DNA from: Prado023 sp963700475
GTDB taxonomy: Bacteria > Actinomycetota > Actinomycetes > S36-B12 > CAIYMF01
Assembly (NCBI GenBank): GCA_963700475.1
Contig: CAVOXR010000015.1
Coordinates: forward strand, 186,001-250,000
DNA length: 64,000 nucleotides
Reading direction: 5' to 3'
Shown: positions 44,116 to 55,718 of the stretch, piece after piece
Layout: each line of letters begins with the position of its first letter
How positions within the stretch are numbered: position 1 is the stretch's first letter
Position numbers and translations under genes: made by a program
The notes under the pieces: model-generated
Told to the model about the DNA's origin: nothing
Databases searched by the model: none
What the model saw: the letters and a program-made list of their open reading frames with translations, nothing else

Positions 44116-46759
44116 ATGTCGAGCACCCCGGAAGCTGAGCGCCGCGACGATCCGATCAACTGGGAGAAGTGGGGCCCCTACCTCTCCGAGCGAGCCTGGG
44201 GCACGGTGCGCGAGGACTACTCATCCGACGGCAACGCCTGGGGGTACTTCCCCTACGACCATGCCCGCTCCCGCGCCTACCGCTGGAACGAGGACGGGAT
44301 GGCCGGGATCAGCGACATCAACCAGGACCTGTGCCTGGGGCTGGCGCTCTGGAACGGTGCCGACGACCACCTCAAGGAGCGGATGTTCGGGCTGGCGGGA
44401 CCAGAGGGCAACCACGGCGAGGACGCCAAGGAGTACTGGTGGTACGTCGACGCCACCCCGAGCCACTCCTGGCTGCACTGGCGCTACCACTACCCCCACG
44501 CCGCATTCCCCTACCAGCGCCTGCGCGACGAGAACCGCGCCCGGGGCAAGGACGTGGGGGAGTTCGAGCTGCTCGACACCGGGGCTGTTCGACGAGAACC
44601 GGTTCTTCGCCGTGGAGGTCCAGTACGCCAAGGCCGGCTCCGAGGACATCGTGATGCGGGTGACGGTGACCAATCACGGCCCCGAGGTCCGCCCGATCCA
44701 CGTCCTGCCGACCATGTGGTTCCGCGACACCTGGACCGGGGGCGAGGTCGAGGGCCGACCCCACCTGAGCCTGCGTGACGGGCACATGGTCGCCGAGCAC
44801 CCGCGACTCGGTCGATACCGGCTCCACGCCCATCCCATGGCCGACCAGGTCGCACCCGAACCGCTGTTCTGCAACAACGCGACGAACGAGCCCCGGATCT
44901 GGGGCAGCGACCCGATCACGCGCTACCCCAAGGACGGGATCAACGACCACGTGGTCTCAGGTGCGGCGACCGTCGACCCCGAGCACACCGGGACCAAGGC
45001 CGCGTGGTGGTACCGGGCCGACGTGGCACCCGGGGAGACCGTGGAGTTCGTGCTCCGCCTGGAGGAGTTGCTCGCCGACGATGTGGCCGTGCCGACCCCG
45101 GTCGATTCGCGGGAGGTCCTGGCGCTCCGGAAGGCGGAGGCCGATGCCTTCTACGGATCCGTCACGCCCCCTGCCTGCACAGCCGAGGAGGCGCGCGTCC
45201 TGCGCGAGGCGTTCGCGGGGATGATCTGGGGCAAGCAGTTCTTCGCGTACAGCGTGAAGCGCTGGCAGGACGGCGACGCAGGCGAGCCGGCCCCGCCGCA
45301 GGGCCGCGCGGCGATCCGCAACCGCACGTGGCGACACCTCAACGCCCGCGACGTCATCTCCATGCCTGACCCGTGGGAGTACCCGTGGTTCGCCGCCTGG
45401 GACCTGGCCTTCCACACCGTGGCGTTGGCGCACATCGATCCGGGCTTCGCCAAGGGCCAGCTCGACCTGCTGCTGCGCGAGTGGTACCAGCACCCCAACG
45501 GCGCGATCCCCGCGTACGAGTGGAACTTCGGCGACCTGAACCCGCCGGTGCACGCGTGGGCCGCCCTGCGCGTGTTCGAGATCGACGGGTCGCGCGACAC
45601 CGACTTCCTCGTGCGGATCTTCCCGAAGCTGCTGATGAACTTCACCTGGTGGGTCAACCAGCAGGACCCGGACGGGAACTCACTGTTCGGCGGTGGCTTC
45701 CTCGGGCTGGACAACATCGGCCCGATCGATCGCAGCAACCTGCCACCTGGCTACACGTTGCAGCAGGCCGACGGGACGGCGTGGATGGCCTTCTACTGCA
45801 CGCAGATGCTCGGGATGCTCAACCACATGGTGCGCGCGGGCCAACCGGTCGACCACCTGCTGGTGACCTTCCTGCAGCACTTCATCAGCATCAACGAGGC
45901 CATGGATGCCGAGGGGATCTGGGACGAGCGGGACGGCTACTTCTACGACCAGCTGATCTATCCGGACGGGACCCGGGCCCCGCTGCGGGTCACCTCCCTC
46001 GTGGGTGCCATGCCGGTCATCGCTGCCGAGACCATCCAGCTCAGGCCCGAGAACGAGGTCCGGGCCCGGGCTACTGCCCAGCGGATGCGCTCGGCACTGC
46101 TCGAGCGGCTCGAGCATGTCGGCGACCCGCTGTCCGACGACGACGAGGCCCCGGTGGACCTGTCGATGGACATGCGCAGGCTGTCGCTGTCGGTGGTCGC
46201 CCCCGACGACCTGCGGCGGGTCCTGGCCAAGCTCCTCGACGAGTCCCAGATGCTCTCGACGTTCGGCATCCGCTCCCTGTCGGCACACCACCGCGAGGAG
46301 CCGTTCCGGATCGGTGCCGCGGGTCAGGAATGGGCGATCAGCTACGAGCCTGGCGAGTCCACCACGGGGATGTACGGCGGCAACTCGAACTGGCGCGGGC
46401 CGATCTGGATGCCGATCAACCACCTGCTGGTGCATGCCCTCGGGGAGCACCACGAGACCCTGGGAGAGGGGTTCACAGTCGAGTACCCCACCGGGTCGGG
46501 ACAGCAACGGAACTTGGCGGAGGTGGCTGCCGACCTGCGTGAGCGGCTGATCTCGATGTTCGTCCCGGGAGCTGATGGCGTGGTGCCCTCCGCGGGACGT
46601 CCGGGAGCCGGGAGCCCGCTGCAGTCCGACCCGCTGTGGGCGGGTCACACCCTGTTCTACGAGTACTTCGACGGGGACACGGGCGCTGGGCTCGGCGCGT
46701 CGCACCAGACCGGCTGGACAGGGCTGGTCGCCGACCTGATCATGCGTGCTCGCGCATGA
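44116..46759 (+). pseudogene. MGH1/GH63-like glycosidase, one frame break
   Basis: A large (alpha/alpha)6-barrel glycosidase of the mannosylglycerate-hydrolase/glucosidase type. The N-terminus reads from ATG 44116 (GPYLSERAWGTVREDYS, then SHSWLHWRYHYPH). At about 44577 a run of four G shifts the frame. The rest (LFDENRFFAVEVQYAKAG, WEYPWFAAWDLAFHTVALA, YEPGESTTGMYGGNSNWRGPIWMP) continues to 46759. Removing one G rejoins a protein of about 880 residues. The start is 39 bases after the ligase gene and the end overlaps the CREST gene (ATGA). Likely intact if the break is a sequencing error. Confidence 0.85.
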
Positions 46760-47307
46760 CCGAATCTGCCGATGACCCTGCCGGCACCCCGGACCGGATG
46801 GGCTGCAGCGACTGCGAGCGGATCCGCGACGGGTGGCTCGCGCAGCCTGTCAATGCCCTGACGAGCCTGGCGTTCGTCGGTGCGGCGGGTGTGGTCCTGG
46901 CGCGCACCTGGCGGCCGGCGCAGGACCGTCGCGGCGAGGTTGCGGCCTACAGCGCGATCCTGGCGCTGGTGGGCCTGGGGAGTGTGGCCTTCCACGGGCC
47001 CCAGCCCCCGGGGGCACGGGCGATGCACGACGTGCCGATCCCAGTCCTTCTCGGGCTGGCGGTCGGCACCCCACTCGTCCGTCGGCGACGCGGCCAGCCC
47101 CCGCTGCCCGGGTGGGACCGGCGGCGTGGAGCCGTTCTGGCCACGACTGTCGTGGCGGCCCTCGCCGCCTACGCCGGCGGCCGCACCGGTGCCCCGACCT
47201 GTGACCCGGACAGCCCCCTGCAGCTGCACGGCGCGTGGCACGCGCTCAGCGCGGCTGGGTTCGTTACCGTGGCCGACATCGTCTATCGGGAAGGTGCCCA
47301 TGACTGA
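46756..47307 (+). CDS. CREST-type (ceramidase-like) membrane hydrolase
   Basis: A 183-residue protein with about five or six membrane segments. The superfamily residues are visible: S and H in GLGSVAFHG, Asp in MHDVPI, and HxxxH in LHGAWHALS. CREST proteins include alkaline ceramidases and are zinc-dependent membrane hydrolases. The first residues contain CSDCERI, a possible extra metal site. It is coupled to the glycosidase upstream (ATGA) and the acyltransferase downstream (8-base overlap), which suggests a lipid or glycolipid operon. Confidence 0.7.
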   Translation: MTESADDPAGTPDRMGCSDCERIRDGWLAQPVNALTSLAFVGAAGVVLARTWRPAQDRRGEVAAYSAILALVGLGSVAFHGPQPPGARAMHDVPIPVLLGLAVGTPLVRRRRGQPPLPGWDRRRGAVLATTVVAALAAYAGGRTGAPTCDPDSPLQLHGAWHALSAAGFVTVADIVYREGAHD

Positions 47308-48622
47308 GGTCGAGACTGCCCGCCATCGTGGCGGGGTGCCGCGCCGGCTCGCGCGGATGGCCGCCAACCTGGTCTATCGCGATATCGACGTGCACCTGCC
47401 CGCCGAGCCCCTCCCCGACGGGCCGGTGCTCGCAGTGGCCAACCACTTCGGCGGCCTCGCCGACGGGGTGCTGCTGGTCGACAGCGCCCCACGGATGCCC
47501 CGAATCGTGGCGCGGGACGTGATCTGGAAGAACTCGCTCGTCGGTCGCATGGCCACCGGTGTCGGGATGATCCCCGTGCACAAGGCAGCGGACGGGGGCG
47601 CCAGGGCCAGCAATGACGAGATGTTCGCCTCCGCCTATCAGGCCCTCGGCGGCAATGACCTGGTGCTGATCTTCCCCGAGGGCGTGACCCAGGACGTGCC
47701 CTACATGGCGGAGGTGCGCACCGGTGCCGCCCGGATCGCCCTCGGGGCCCGGGAGTCCGGCGTGCGGGGCATCCAGATCCTGCCGATGGGGGTTCACTAC
47801 GAGGACAAGGCCGGCTTCCGCTCGCGCGCCCTGGTCAACGTCGGCCCGCCCATCGACCTCGATGCGTGGGTCGAGCAACGAGGTCCGGTCGTGGGCGGGG
47901 CCAACGACCGGGATGCGGTGCGCGACCTGACCGCGCTGATCAACGAGCGGCTGCGCCACGTCGCCCCCAACTTCCCCGACTGGGACCAGGCTCACGCACT
48001 GGAGGTCGTGGCCGAGGTGCTGCTCACGGACGTTGACCCCGCACCCTCGCCGCCCCTGCAGTACGGGGACCGTGAGCTCCTCGCCGCCCGGCTGAACCGG
48101 GTCGCCGAGCCCGAACGGGGCCAACTGGTGGCCTCGGGTGCCCAGTACCGGGAGGCACTCAGGGCTGCGCGGACCTCCGACCATGCCGTAGCCACCACTG
48201 AGAACCCGCCACCCCGGTCCTGGGCCTGGCTGCGCGACCTCGTCCTGGTGGTCCTGCTCGCTCCCTTCGCCCTGATGGGACTCTTGGCGGCGGCCATACC
48301 CCTGTTGCTGGTGCTGATCGCCAGCAAGCTGCGGATCGCGCCTGCCGTCCGCGCAACGGTCGTCCCCGGGCTCGCCCTGCTGCTGTTCCTCGGGGAGTGG
48401 ATCGTGTTCGCGGTGCAGTCCGGCGATGACGGGTCGCTGGAGATCGGGCTCGCCGCCATGGTCCTCTTCCCGTTCTTCGTCGCTGCGCTGTTCCTGGTGG
48501 TCGAGCGGGTCACGATGCTGTGGCAGCGCTGGCGTCGCACCCGGCGCCCTCGACACGAGGCGCTGTCCGGCCTGGTGGCACTGCGCGGCGAGGTCGCCGG
48601 GAAGGGCTGGGCTGCACTGTGA
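47300..48622 (+). CDS. 1-acyl-glycerol-3-phosphate acyltransferase (PlsC) family protein
   Basis: A 440-residue protein. The N-terminal half is a PlsC acyltransferase: NHFGGLADGVLL is the NHx4-5D block, and LVLIFPEGVTQD is the FPEG block. The C-terminal third (from about residue 310) has several membrane segments and an extra soluble connector, longer than standard PlsC. It could acylate lysophosphatidate or another lipid precursor. The start overlaps the CREST gene by 8 bases and the end overlaps the next gene (GTGA). Confidence 0.85.
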   Translation: MTEVETARHRGGVPRRLARMAANLVYRDIDVHLPAEPLPDGPVLAVANHFGGLADGVLLVDSAPRMPRIVARDVIWKNSLVGRMATGVGMIPVHKAADGGARASNDEMFASAYQALGGNDLVLIFPEGVTQDVPYMAEVRTGAARIALGARESGVRGIQILPMGVHYEDKAGFRSRALVNVGPPIDLDAWVEQRGPVVGGANDRDAVRDLTALINERLRHVAPNFPDWDQAHALEVVAEVLLTDVDPAPSPPLQYGDRELLAARLNRVAEPERGQLVASGAQYREALRAARTSDHAVATTENPPPRSWAWLRDLVLVVLLAPFALMGLLAAAIPLLLVLIASKLRIAPAVRATVVPGLALLLFLGEWIVFAVQSGDDGSLEIGLAAMVLFPFFVAALFLVVERVTMLWQRWRRTRRPRHEALSGLVALRGEVAGKGWAAL

Positions 48623-48936
48623 CGTCGACCCAAGTCGCGTACCTCCTGGTCATCGTCATCCCGCTCTTCGCGGTGTGGCTGATCTCGGTGGTGGACGTCG
48701 TGCGTCAGCCGCACATGTCGAGACGGATCAAGTGGATCTGGGTCATCTCGTTCTCCCTGATCTGGCCGTTGCTGGTCGTGTACCTGCTGACCCGTCCGGT
48801 GGAGGGCCGGTTCGAGCGTCAGGAGAGCCGGGACTACCCGCATGCCCGGCTCGTGGACGCGGCCCTGGCCCATGAGGACGGCCGGATCGACGACGAGCAG
48901 ATGGCTGCGATGGTCCGCGACCTGCGGGGGCCGTAG
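48619..48936 (+). CDS. Small membrane protein, PLDc_N-like
   Basis: A 105-residue protein. Two membrane segments (LLVIVIPLFAVWLISVVDVV and WIWVISFSLIWPLLVVYLL) match the phospholipase D N-terminal anchor domain. A short SHOCT-like tail (AHEDGRIDDEQMAAMVRDLRG) ends it. No catalytic domain is present. It starts with GTG in a GTGA overlap with the acyltransferase, so it is the last gene of that operon. Confidence 0.78.
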   Translation: MTSTQVAYLLVIVIPLFAVWLISVVDVVRQPHMSRRIKWIWVISFSLIWPLLVVYLLTRPVEGRFERQESRDYPHARLVDAALAHEDGRIDDEQMAAMVRDLRGP

Positions 48937-49026
48937 CTCCTCCGCGGTGGGCCGTCGCTAGCCCATTGCGGGGAATCAGGGCCGGACCGGTCAATGCCTC
49001 GATAGGGGTGAGCCGATGTCAACGTC

Positions 49027-51042
<2,016 letters not shown>

Positions 51043-51066
51043 GCCACGCCACCCAGATCGAGTGAC

Positions 51067-51840
51067 TCAGATCGAGAAGTCGTCCAGCTCTTCCCACTCG
51101 CCGGTCCCGGTGGCGTGCAGGTGGAACTCGTTGACGTGCCCGGTCACCGAGTACTCCAGCGAGTCGACGCGGTCGAGCAGGTTGGCCACGGCCGCACCGA
51201 TGAGGTCCGGCTGGTTGGTGTGCTCGAGGTCGGGCTTGTCGGTGGCGGTGTGCGGCTTCACCCGGGCGATGACCTGACCCGGAACGCCGACAACGACGGA
51301 GTTGTCGACCACGGGCCGCACGACCACGGCATTGCCGCCGATTCGTGAGTCGTGTCCGATGGAGATCGGGCCCAGGACCTTGGCGCCTGCGCCGATGGTG
51401 ACGCGGTCGCCCACGGTGGGGTGCCGCTTGCCCGGCTCCAGGCTCGTGCCGCCCAAGGTGACTCCGTGGTAGATCGTGACGTCCTGGCCCACCTCGGCGG
51501 TCTCGCCGATGACGACGCCCATGCCGTGGTCGATGAACAACCCCGACCCCAGGGTGGCGCCCGGGTGGATCTCCACGCCCGTCAGGTTGCGGGCCACTTG
51601 GGAGACCGCCCGCGCGGCCAGGTGATGCTCGCGACGCCACAGGGCGTGGGAGACCCGATGCGCCCACACCGCGTGGACGCCCGAGTAGAGCAGCGCGACC
51701 TCGGTCCTCGAGCGTGCAGCGGGGTCGCGCTCGAAGACGCACTCCACGTCGCGCCGCATGTCTGCCAGGAGGCCCATGGCGGAGGTCATTGCCGAACCGG
51801 CCGACCCCGGCCTCCCGGTCCGTCGTGCTCTGCGCGCCAT
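51067..51840 (-). CDS. cysE: Serine O-acetyltransferase
   Basis: Acetylates serine with acetyl-CoA to give O-acetylserine for CysK. The left-handed beta-helix repeats are clear (GVEIHPGATLGSGLFIDHGMGVVIGETAEVGQDVTIYHGVTLGG, about 90-135). His in DHGMG and HGVTLGG form the active site. A C-terminal extension of about 40 residues, rich in Asp and His, ends the protein. ATG at 51840 lies 4 bases after the cysK stop; starts at 51789 or 51777 are also possible. It is the second gene of a cysK-cysE operon. Confidence 0.94.
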   Translation of the reverse strand: MARRARRTGRPGSAGSAMTSAMGLLADMRRDVECVFERDPAARSRTEVALLYSGVHAVWAHRVSHALWRREHHLAARAVSQVARNLTGVEIHPGATLGSGLFIDHGMGVVIGETAEVGQDVTIYHGVTLGGTSLEPGKRHPTVGDRVTIGAGAKVLGPISIGHDSRIGGNAVVVRPVVDNSVVVGVPGQVIARVKPHTATDKPDLEHTNQPDLIGAAVANLLDRVDSLEYSVTGHVNEFHLHATGTGEWEELDDFSI

Positions 51841-51843
51841 CGA

Positions 51844-52776
51844 CTACTCGGCGAGGTCGGCGAACAGCGCGGTGGACAGGTAGCGCTCACCGTAGGACGG
51901 GATGATGACGACGATGGTCCTCCCGGCGTTCTCCGGGCGCGCGGCGACCTTGGTGGCGGCCCAGATCGCGGCACCGGAGGAGATCCCGACGAGCAGGCCC
52001 TCCTCGGCGGCGGCGCGCCGGGCGGTGGCCATCGCATCCGGGGCATCCACCGTGACGACCTCGTCATACACGGTCGTGTCCAGGATCGCGGGTACGAAGC
52101 CGGCGCCGATCCCGGCGAGGGGGTGCGGGCCCTTGACCCCACCGGACAGGACCGGGGACGCAGCCGGCTCCACGGCGATGATCTGCACCCCGGGCTTGCG
52201 CTCCTTGAGCACCTGACCCACACCGGTGATCGTCCCGCCGGTGCCCACGCCGGCGACCACGATGTCGACGGTGCCGTCGGTGTCGTTCCAGATCTCCTCG
52301 GCTGTCGTGCGCCGGTGGATCGCCGGGTTCGCCGCGTTCTCGAACTGCTGGGGCATCAGGTAGTTCGGGTTGGCCGCGACGAGCTCATTGGCCTTCGCGA
52401 TGGCCCCGGCCATGCCGTCGGCACCCGGGGTGAGGACGAGCTCTGCGCCGTAGGCCCGCAAGACGATGCGGCGCTCCTTGCTCATGGTCTCCGGCATCGT
52501 CAGGATGCACGGGATCCCACGCGCGGCGCAGACCATCGCCAGGGCGATGCCCGTGTTGCCGCTGGTCGGCTCGACGATGACAGTGTCCGGGCCGATGAGG
52601 CCGGCCTCCTCGGCGGCGTCGAGCATGGCCACACCGATCCGGTCCTTGACCGAGTTGGCCGGGTTGAAGAACTCGAGCTTGGCCAGAACGGTGGCTCCCG
52701 CTCCGTCCGTCACGCGGTTCAGGCGCACGAGGGGGGTGTTGCCGATGAGCTCAGTCACGTCCGAGGCGATATGCAT
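51844..52776 (-). CDS. cysK: Cysteine synthase A
   Basis: A 310-residue PLP enzyme that makes cysteine from O-acetylserine and sulfide. The PLP lysine is in NSVKDRIG (near residue 44), the substrate loop is EPTSGNTG (about 70-77) and the phosphate loop GVGTGGTITG lies near 176. The C-terminal end that binds CysE is present. It starts at ATG 52776. A palindrome and a possible -10 box lie about 35-45 bases upstream. Confidence 0.97.
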   Translation of the reverse strand: MHIASDVTELIGNTPLVRLNRVTDGAGATVLAKLEFFNPANSVKDRIGVAMLDAAEEAGLIGPDTVIVEPTSGNTGIALAMVCAARGIPCILTMPETMSKERRIVLRAYGAELVLTPGADGMAGAIAKANELVAANPNYLMPQQFENAANPAIHRRTTAEEIWNDTDGTVDIVVAGVGTGGTITGVGQVLKERKPGVQIIAVEPAASPVLSGGVKGPHPLAGIGAGFVPAILDTTVYDEVVTVDAPDAMATARRAAAEEGLLVGISSGAAIWAATKVAARPENAGRTIVVIIPSYGERYLSTALFADLAE

Positions 52777-52808
52777 GCCCAGAAGCGTAGTCGTCGGGAC
52801 GAATTTGG

Positions 52809-52822
52809 CAACCTAGTGGTTG
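52809..52822 (-). promoter_or_regulatory. Palindrome and possible -10 box upstream of cysK
   Basis: CAACC-TAGT-GGTTG is a perfect 5-bp inverted repeat. Read on the minus strand, TAGGTT inside it resembles a -10 box, 33-46 bases before the cysK ATG. A regulator could bind here, but no consensus I know fits and no clear -35 is visible. Confidence 0.35.
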
Positions 52823-52916
52823 GAGAAATCGTGGGCCGTTCGCTTCGGGCGAAGCGCGACACGACGGTCGGGGCCCTCGCGCGCACGATGGTCGCCGTGT
52901 GGGCGAGGATGGGGCC

Positions 52917-53282
52917 ATGTCGGACGCTGCTCAGGGCATCCCGTGGGGGACCCAGTGGGACCTGGACTCTGCTGCCGATGCATCCGTCGACTGGTCGGCG
53001 TTCCTGGTGACCCTCGGGTTCCAGGACGAGCGGGCCGGGGGGAAGGCCCCCGTCAACCGCTACTTCGGTATGTGTGCCGCGGGGCCCGATGGGGGACTGG
53101 TCCTCGGGCCATTCGGGATGACGATGATGGCCGGCCCCCCGGAGGCGATGTCCGCTGAGGCCGCCTACGTGCGGTTGCTCGAACAGGTCCGCGGGTTCAG
53201 GCTCCGGGACGAGCGCTTGATCCTCCTCGACGCACACCAGGCTGCAGTGCTCGAGTACGTCGCGTCGGCGGACCCGGAGTAG
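52917..53282 (+). CDS. META/HslJ-like domain protein
   Basis: A 121-residue protein. The core (NRYFGMCAAGPDGGLVLGPFGMTMMAGPPEAMSAEAAYVRLLEQVRGFRLRDERLILLDAHQ) has the N-Y-G, T-M and L-x-L-x-D spacing of META domains. Unlike HslJ it has no signal peptide. ATG at 52917 is preferred to an earlier one at 52899. The YwiC-like gene starts 6 bases after its stop, so they share a transcript. Confidence 0.6.
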   Translation: MSDAAQGIPWGTQWDLDSAADASVDWSAFLVTLGFQDERAGGKAPVNRYFGMCAAGPDGGLVLGPFGMTMMAGPPEAMSAEAAYVRLLEQVRGFRLRDERLILLDAHQAAVLEYVASADPE

Positions 53283-53288
53283 GCCGCG

Positions 53289-54227
53289 ATGACCGCGGAC
53301 CGGTTCGGAGCGATCCAATCAGGGGAGTACACCGCCCTGGCCTCGGTGCGCGACAACGCGTACGGGCGCTCGATCGCCTCCCCGGTTCCCCCGACGGCCC
53401 CGCCTGCTCCGGTCGCGCCGGCGGCCGCGGCGCCGATCGCCGGTGAACCGGCATCCCCACGGCGTCGGGAGCGCCCCTGGCGTCCATCGATCCCGCCGCA
53501 GCACGGCGCGTGGGCCTTCCTGATCGTCCCGGTGCTGTGCGGGTTCGCGGTCGCGGGGGCTAGCCCCGCAGGCTGGCTGTTCCTCGCCGCGTGGGTGTGC
53601 GCCTATCCCGTTGGCTACTACCTGGGCCGCGCGCTCACCGCTCGTGCGCGTCGCGGATCGTGGAGCCGGCTCGCCCGCCGCGAACGGGCACGCGCGATCC
53701 CGTGGGCGGTCCTCACCGCGGCACTGGGCCTGCCGCTGGCGCTCACCCGGCCGTGGCTGATCGCCGCCGCGGCGCTGCTGGGCGTCCTGTGGGGGATCGG
53801 TCTGGTCCTGGCCGCCCGCAGGGGTGAGCGCAGCATGGCCAACGACCTCATGCTGGTCGCCCAGGCCACCGTCGCGCTGCCCCTGACCGTGGCGGTGGTG
53901 GCTGGGCCGTCCGCCCTCGCCGGGGACCTGGCGGGCGCCACCCTCGAGGCGACTGTGATCATCGCCGCCTACCTCGCCGGGTCGGTCCTGCACGTGAAGT
54001 CCCTGTTGCGTGAGGCTGGCAACGTGCGGTTCCACCGGGTGAACGTCGCCTGGCACGCGGCTCTTGCCCTGGCTGCGGGGCTCGCAAGCCTGTGGTGGTT
54101 GGTTGGGTTCCTCCCCGCGCTGGCCCGCACGATCCTCATGCGCCCGCGGATGCGCCCCGGCGTGATCGGTGGGGTCGAGGCGGTGGTCGCGGTGCTCGTG
54201 GTCGCCGCAGCCTTCCTGGCCCTCTAG
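53289..54227 (+). CDS. YwiC-like membrane protein
   Basis: A 312-residue protein. A disordered Pro/Ala-rich head (about 30-65) is followed by PPQHGAWAFLIVPVL, the YwiC signature, and about eight membrane segments to the end. The family resembles UbiA-type prenyltransferases in topology. In firmicutes, ywiC lies near nitrate genes; no nitrate genes are here. It follows the META gene after 6 bases. A terminator-like hairpin lies downstream. Confidence 0.85.
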   Translation: MTADRFGAIQSGEYTALASVRDNAYGRSIASPVPPTAPPAPVAPAAAAPIAGEPASPRRRERPWRPSIPPQHGAWAFLIVPVLCGFAVAGASPAGWLFLAAWVCAYPVGYYLGRALTARARRGSWSRLARRERARAIPWAVLTAALGLPLALTRPWLIAAAALLGVLWGIGLVLAARRGERSMANDLMLVAQATVALPLTVAVVAGPSALAGDLAGATLEATVIIAAYLAGSVLHVKSLLREAGNVRFHRVNVAWHAALALAAGLASLWWLVGFLPALARTILMRPRMRPGVIGGVEAVVAVLVVAAAFLAL

Positions 54228-54259
54228 CCCCCAGCGCACCGGGGATGCCGCGATTCACC

Positions 54260-54276
54260 GGCCCTGCGGCAGGGCC
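54260..54276. terminator. Short hairpin between YwiC-like and channel genes
   Basis: GGCCCTG-CGG-CAGGGCC, a perfect 7-bp stem with a 3-base loop, lies 33 bases after the YwiC stop and before the channel's AGGAGG ribosome site. No T-tract. Confidence 0.45.
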
Positions 54277-54313
54277 TGACGGATATGCTCGCAGGCACTG
54301 AGAGGAGGACCCG

Positions 54314-54958
54314 ATGGGAAGCGGCTCAACTGAGATGTTCGAGGCTGCGGCCGAGGAGAGAATCCCTCGTCGCATGTTGGTGGCTGCCCTCCTGAAGGTG
54401 CTAGCCGTGGTCGCCGGGGTGCTCGTCGGGTACTTCCTGATACCGATCGAGGGGGCGAGCGCTGCCGCTTGGGCGGCTGTGGCGGCGTGTGCCGCGATCG
54501 TGACCATCATGGTCGTCTTCGCCCGCCAGATCTCGAGGGTGTCGCGATCGCGGCGACCCGTGCTGGCGGCCGTGGAGGCACTGGTGCTCGTATTCGGGCT
54601 CTTCCTGTGCTTCTTCTCCCTGCTCTACGTGTCCTTGTCGACCAGTGACCCCGGAGCTTTCACGCAGGACATCGACAAGGTCGCCGGGATCTACTTCACG
54701 ACGACCGTCCTGACGACGGTCGGGTTCGGTGACATCTCCGCGGTCAGCGACACCGCGCGCGTGATGGTGACCCTGCAGATGGTCCTGGGGATGATCCTGA
54801 TCGGGACCGCGTTCAAGGCCCTCGGGTTCTCTGCCAAGCGGGCCGTCACCTCACGCAACATCTCGATCGCCAGTCAGACCATCGCGGCCGACGTGATCGA
54901 GGATGAGGCGACGTTCACCGGCGATGCGGTGCCGGGGGGATCTGCCGCCAGTGGCTGA
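54314..54958 (+). CDS. Two-pore-domain-like potassium channel
   Basis: A 214-residue membrane protein. Two N-terminal hydrophobic segments (about 22-45 and 51-72) are followed by a third (90-112), a pore helix and the selectivity filter TTVGFGD at about residues 134-140. A last membrane helix and a short cytoplasmic tail follow. The filter defines K+ selectivity. An AGAGGAGGA ribosome site precedes the ATG. The stop overlaps the CPBP gene by 8 bases. Confidence 0.88.
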   Translation: MGSGSTEMFEAAAEERIPRRMLVAALLKVLAVVAGVLVGYFLIPIEGASAAAWAAVAACAAIVTIMVVFARQISRVSRSRRPVLAAVEALVLVFGLFLCFFSLLYVSLSTSDPGAFTQDIDKVAGIYFTTTVLTTVGFGDISAVSDTARVMVTLQMVLGMILIGTAFKALGFSAKRAVTSRNISIASQTIAADVIEDEATFTGDAVPGGSAASG

Positions 54959-55718
54959 GGTGACCCTCGGGCTGCTGCTGGTCCTGATGCTCCTCGCGAG
55001 CGTCACGACCTTCCACGTCAGCCGGCGGTGGTACGTGCCCCTGGCGCTCGTGTGGACACTGGCGTTCCTGCTCTTCGGGTACCGCGTGGGCCTCTCCCCG
55101 GCGGAGATGGCCCTGGGCAGCTGGTTCACAGGCCTGGCGTGGGGGCTCGGATCCATCCTGGTCGTGTCCCTGGCGATGGCAGCAGGTGTTGCGATCCCTC
55201 GACTCCACCCGCTGTTCGCCGACGAGCGCGTGATGGGGACGACGGGCGCCCAGGTGGCGCGCAAGTCCCTCGTGGAGGTGCCCCTCGGGACCGTCCTGCT
55301 GGAGGAGGTCGTGTTTCGCTCCGTCCTGTTGGGCCTGCTGACCACCATGTACGGCACGGTCGTCGGGGTCCTCGGGTCGGCGTTCGTGTTCGGCTTGTGG
55401 CACATCCTGCCGGCCCTCGAGATGCACGACTCGCACTCGCTGACCAGCCAGCTCGGGTCCGGGTGGGGTGCGAAGCTGGCCACGGTGCTCGTGACCATCC
55501 TGGCCACGGGCGGTGCGGGCATCCTGTTCGCGCTGCTCGTCGTGGTGAGCGGCAGCGTGCTGGCCCCGATGGGCCTGCACTGGGCAATGAACGGGCCCGG
55601 GTCGATCGCCGCCTGGCTGGTCGGGCGCCGGCAGGCCCGGGACAGGGCTGACGGGGAGCAGCCGGATGAGCGCGTCCCGGCGGAGGACGACCCGGCGGAG
55701 GACGACCCGGCCGGCTAG
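54951..55718 (+). CDS. CPBP family intramembrane metalloprotease
   Basis: A 255-residue membrane protease. The EExxxR motif is in LLEEVVFRSVLLG, the His motif in FGLWHILPA and the last in LAPMGLHWAMNG. About seven hydrophobic segments are present. The C-terminal tail is acidic with a short direct repeat (AEDDPAEDDPAG). GTG at 54951 overlaps the channel gene. The stop overlaps the stop of the convergent MarR gene by 4 bases. Confidence 0.9.
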   Translation: MAEVTLGLLLVLMLLASVTTFHVSRRWYVPLALVWTLAFLLFGYRVGLSPAEMALGSWFTGLAWGLGSILVVSLAMAAGVAIPRLHPLFADERVMGTTGAQVARKSLVEVPLGTVLLEEVVFRSVLLGLLTTMYGTVVGVLGSAFVFGLWHILPALEMHDSHSLTSQLGSGWGAKLATVLVTILATGGAGILFALLVVVSGSVLAPMGLHWAMNGPGSIAAWLVGRRQARDRADGEQPDERVPAEDDPAEDDPAG

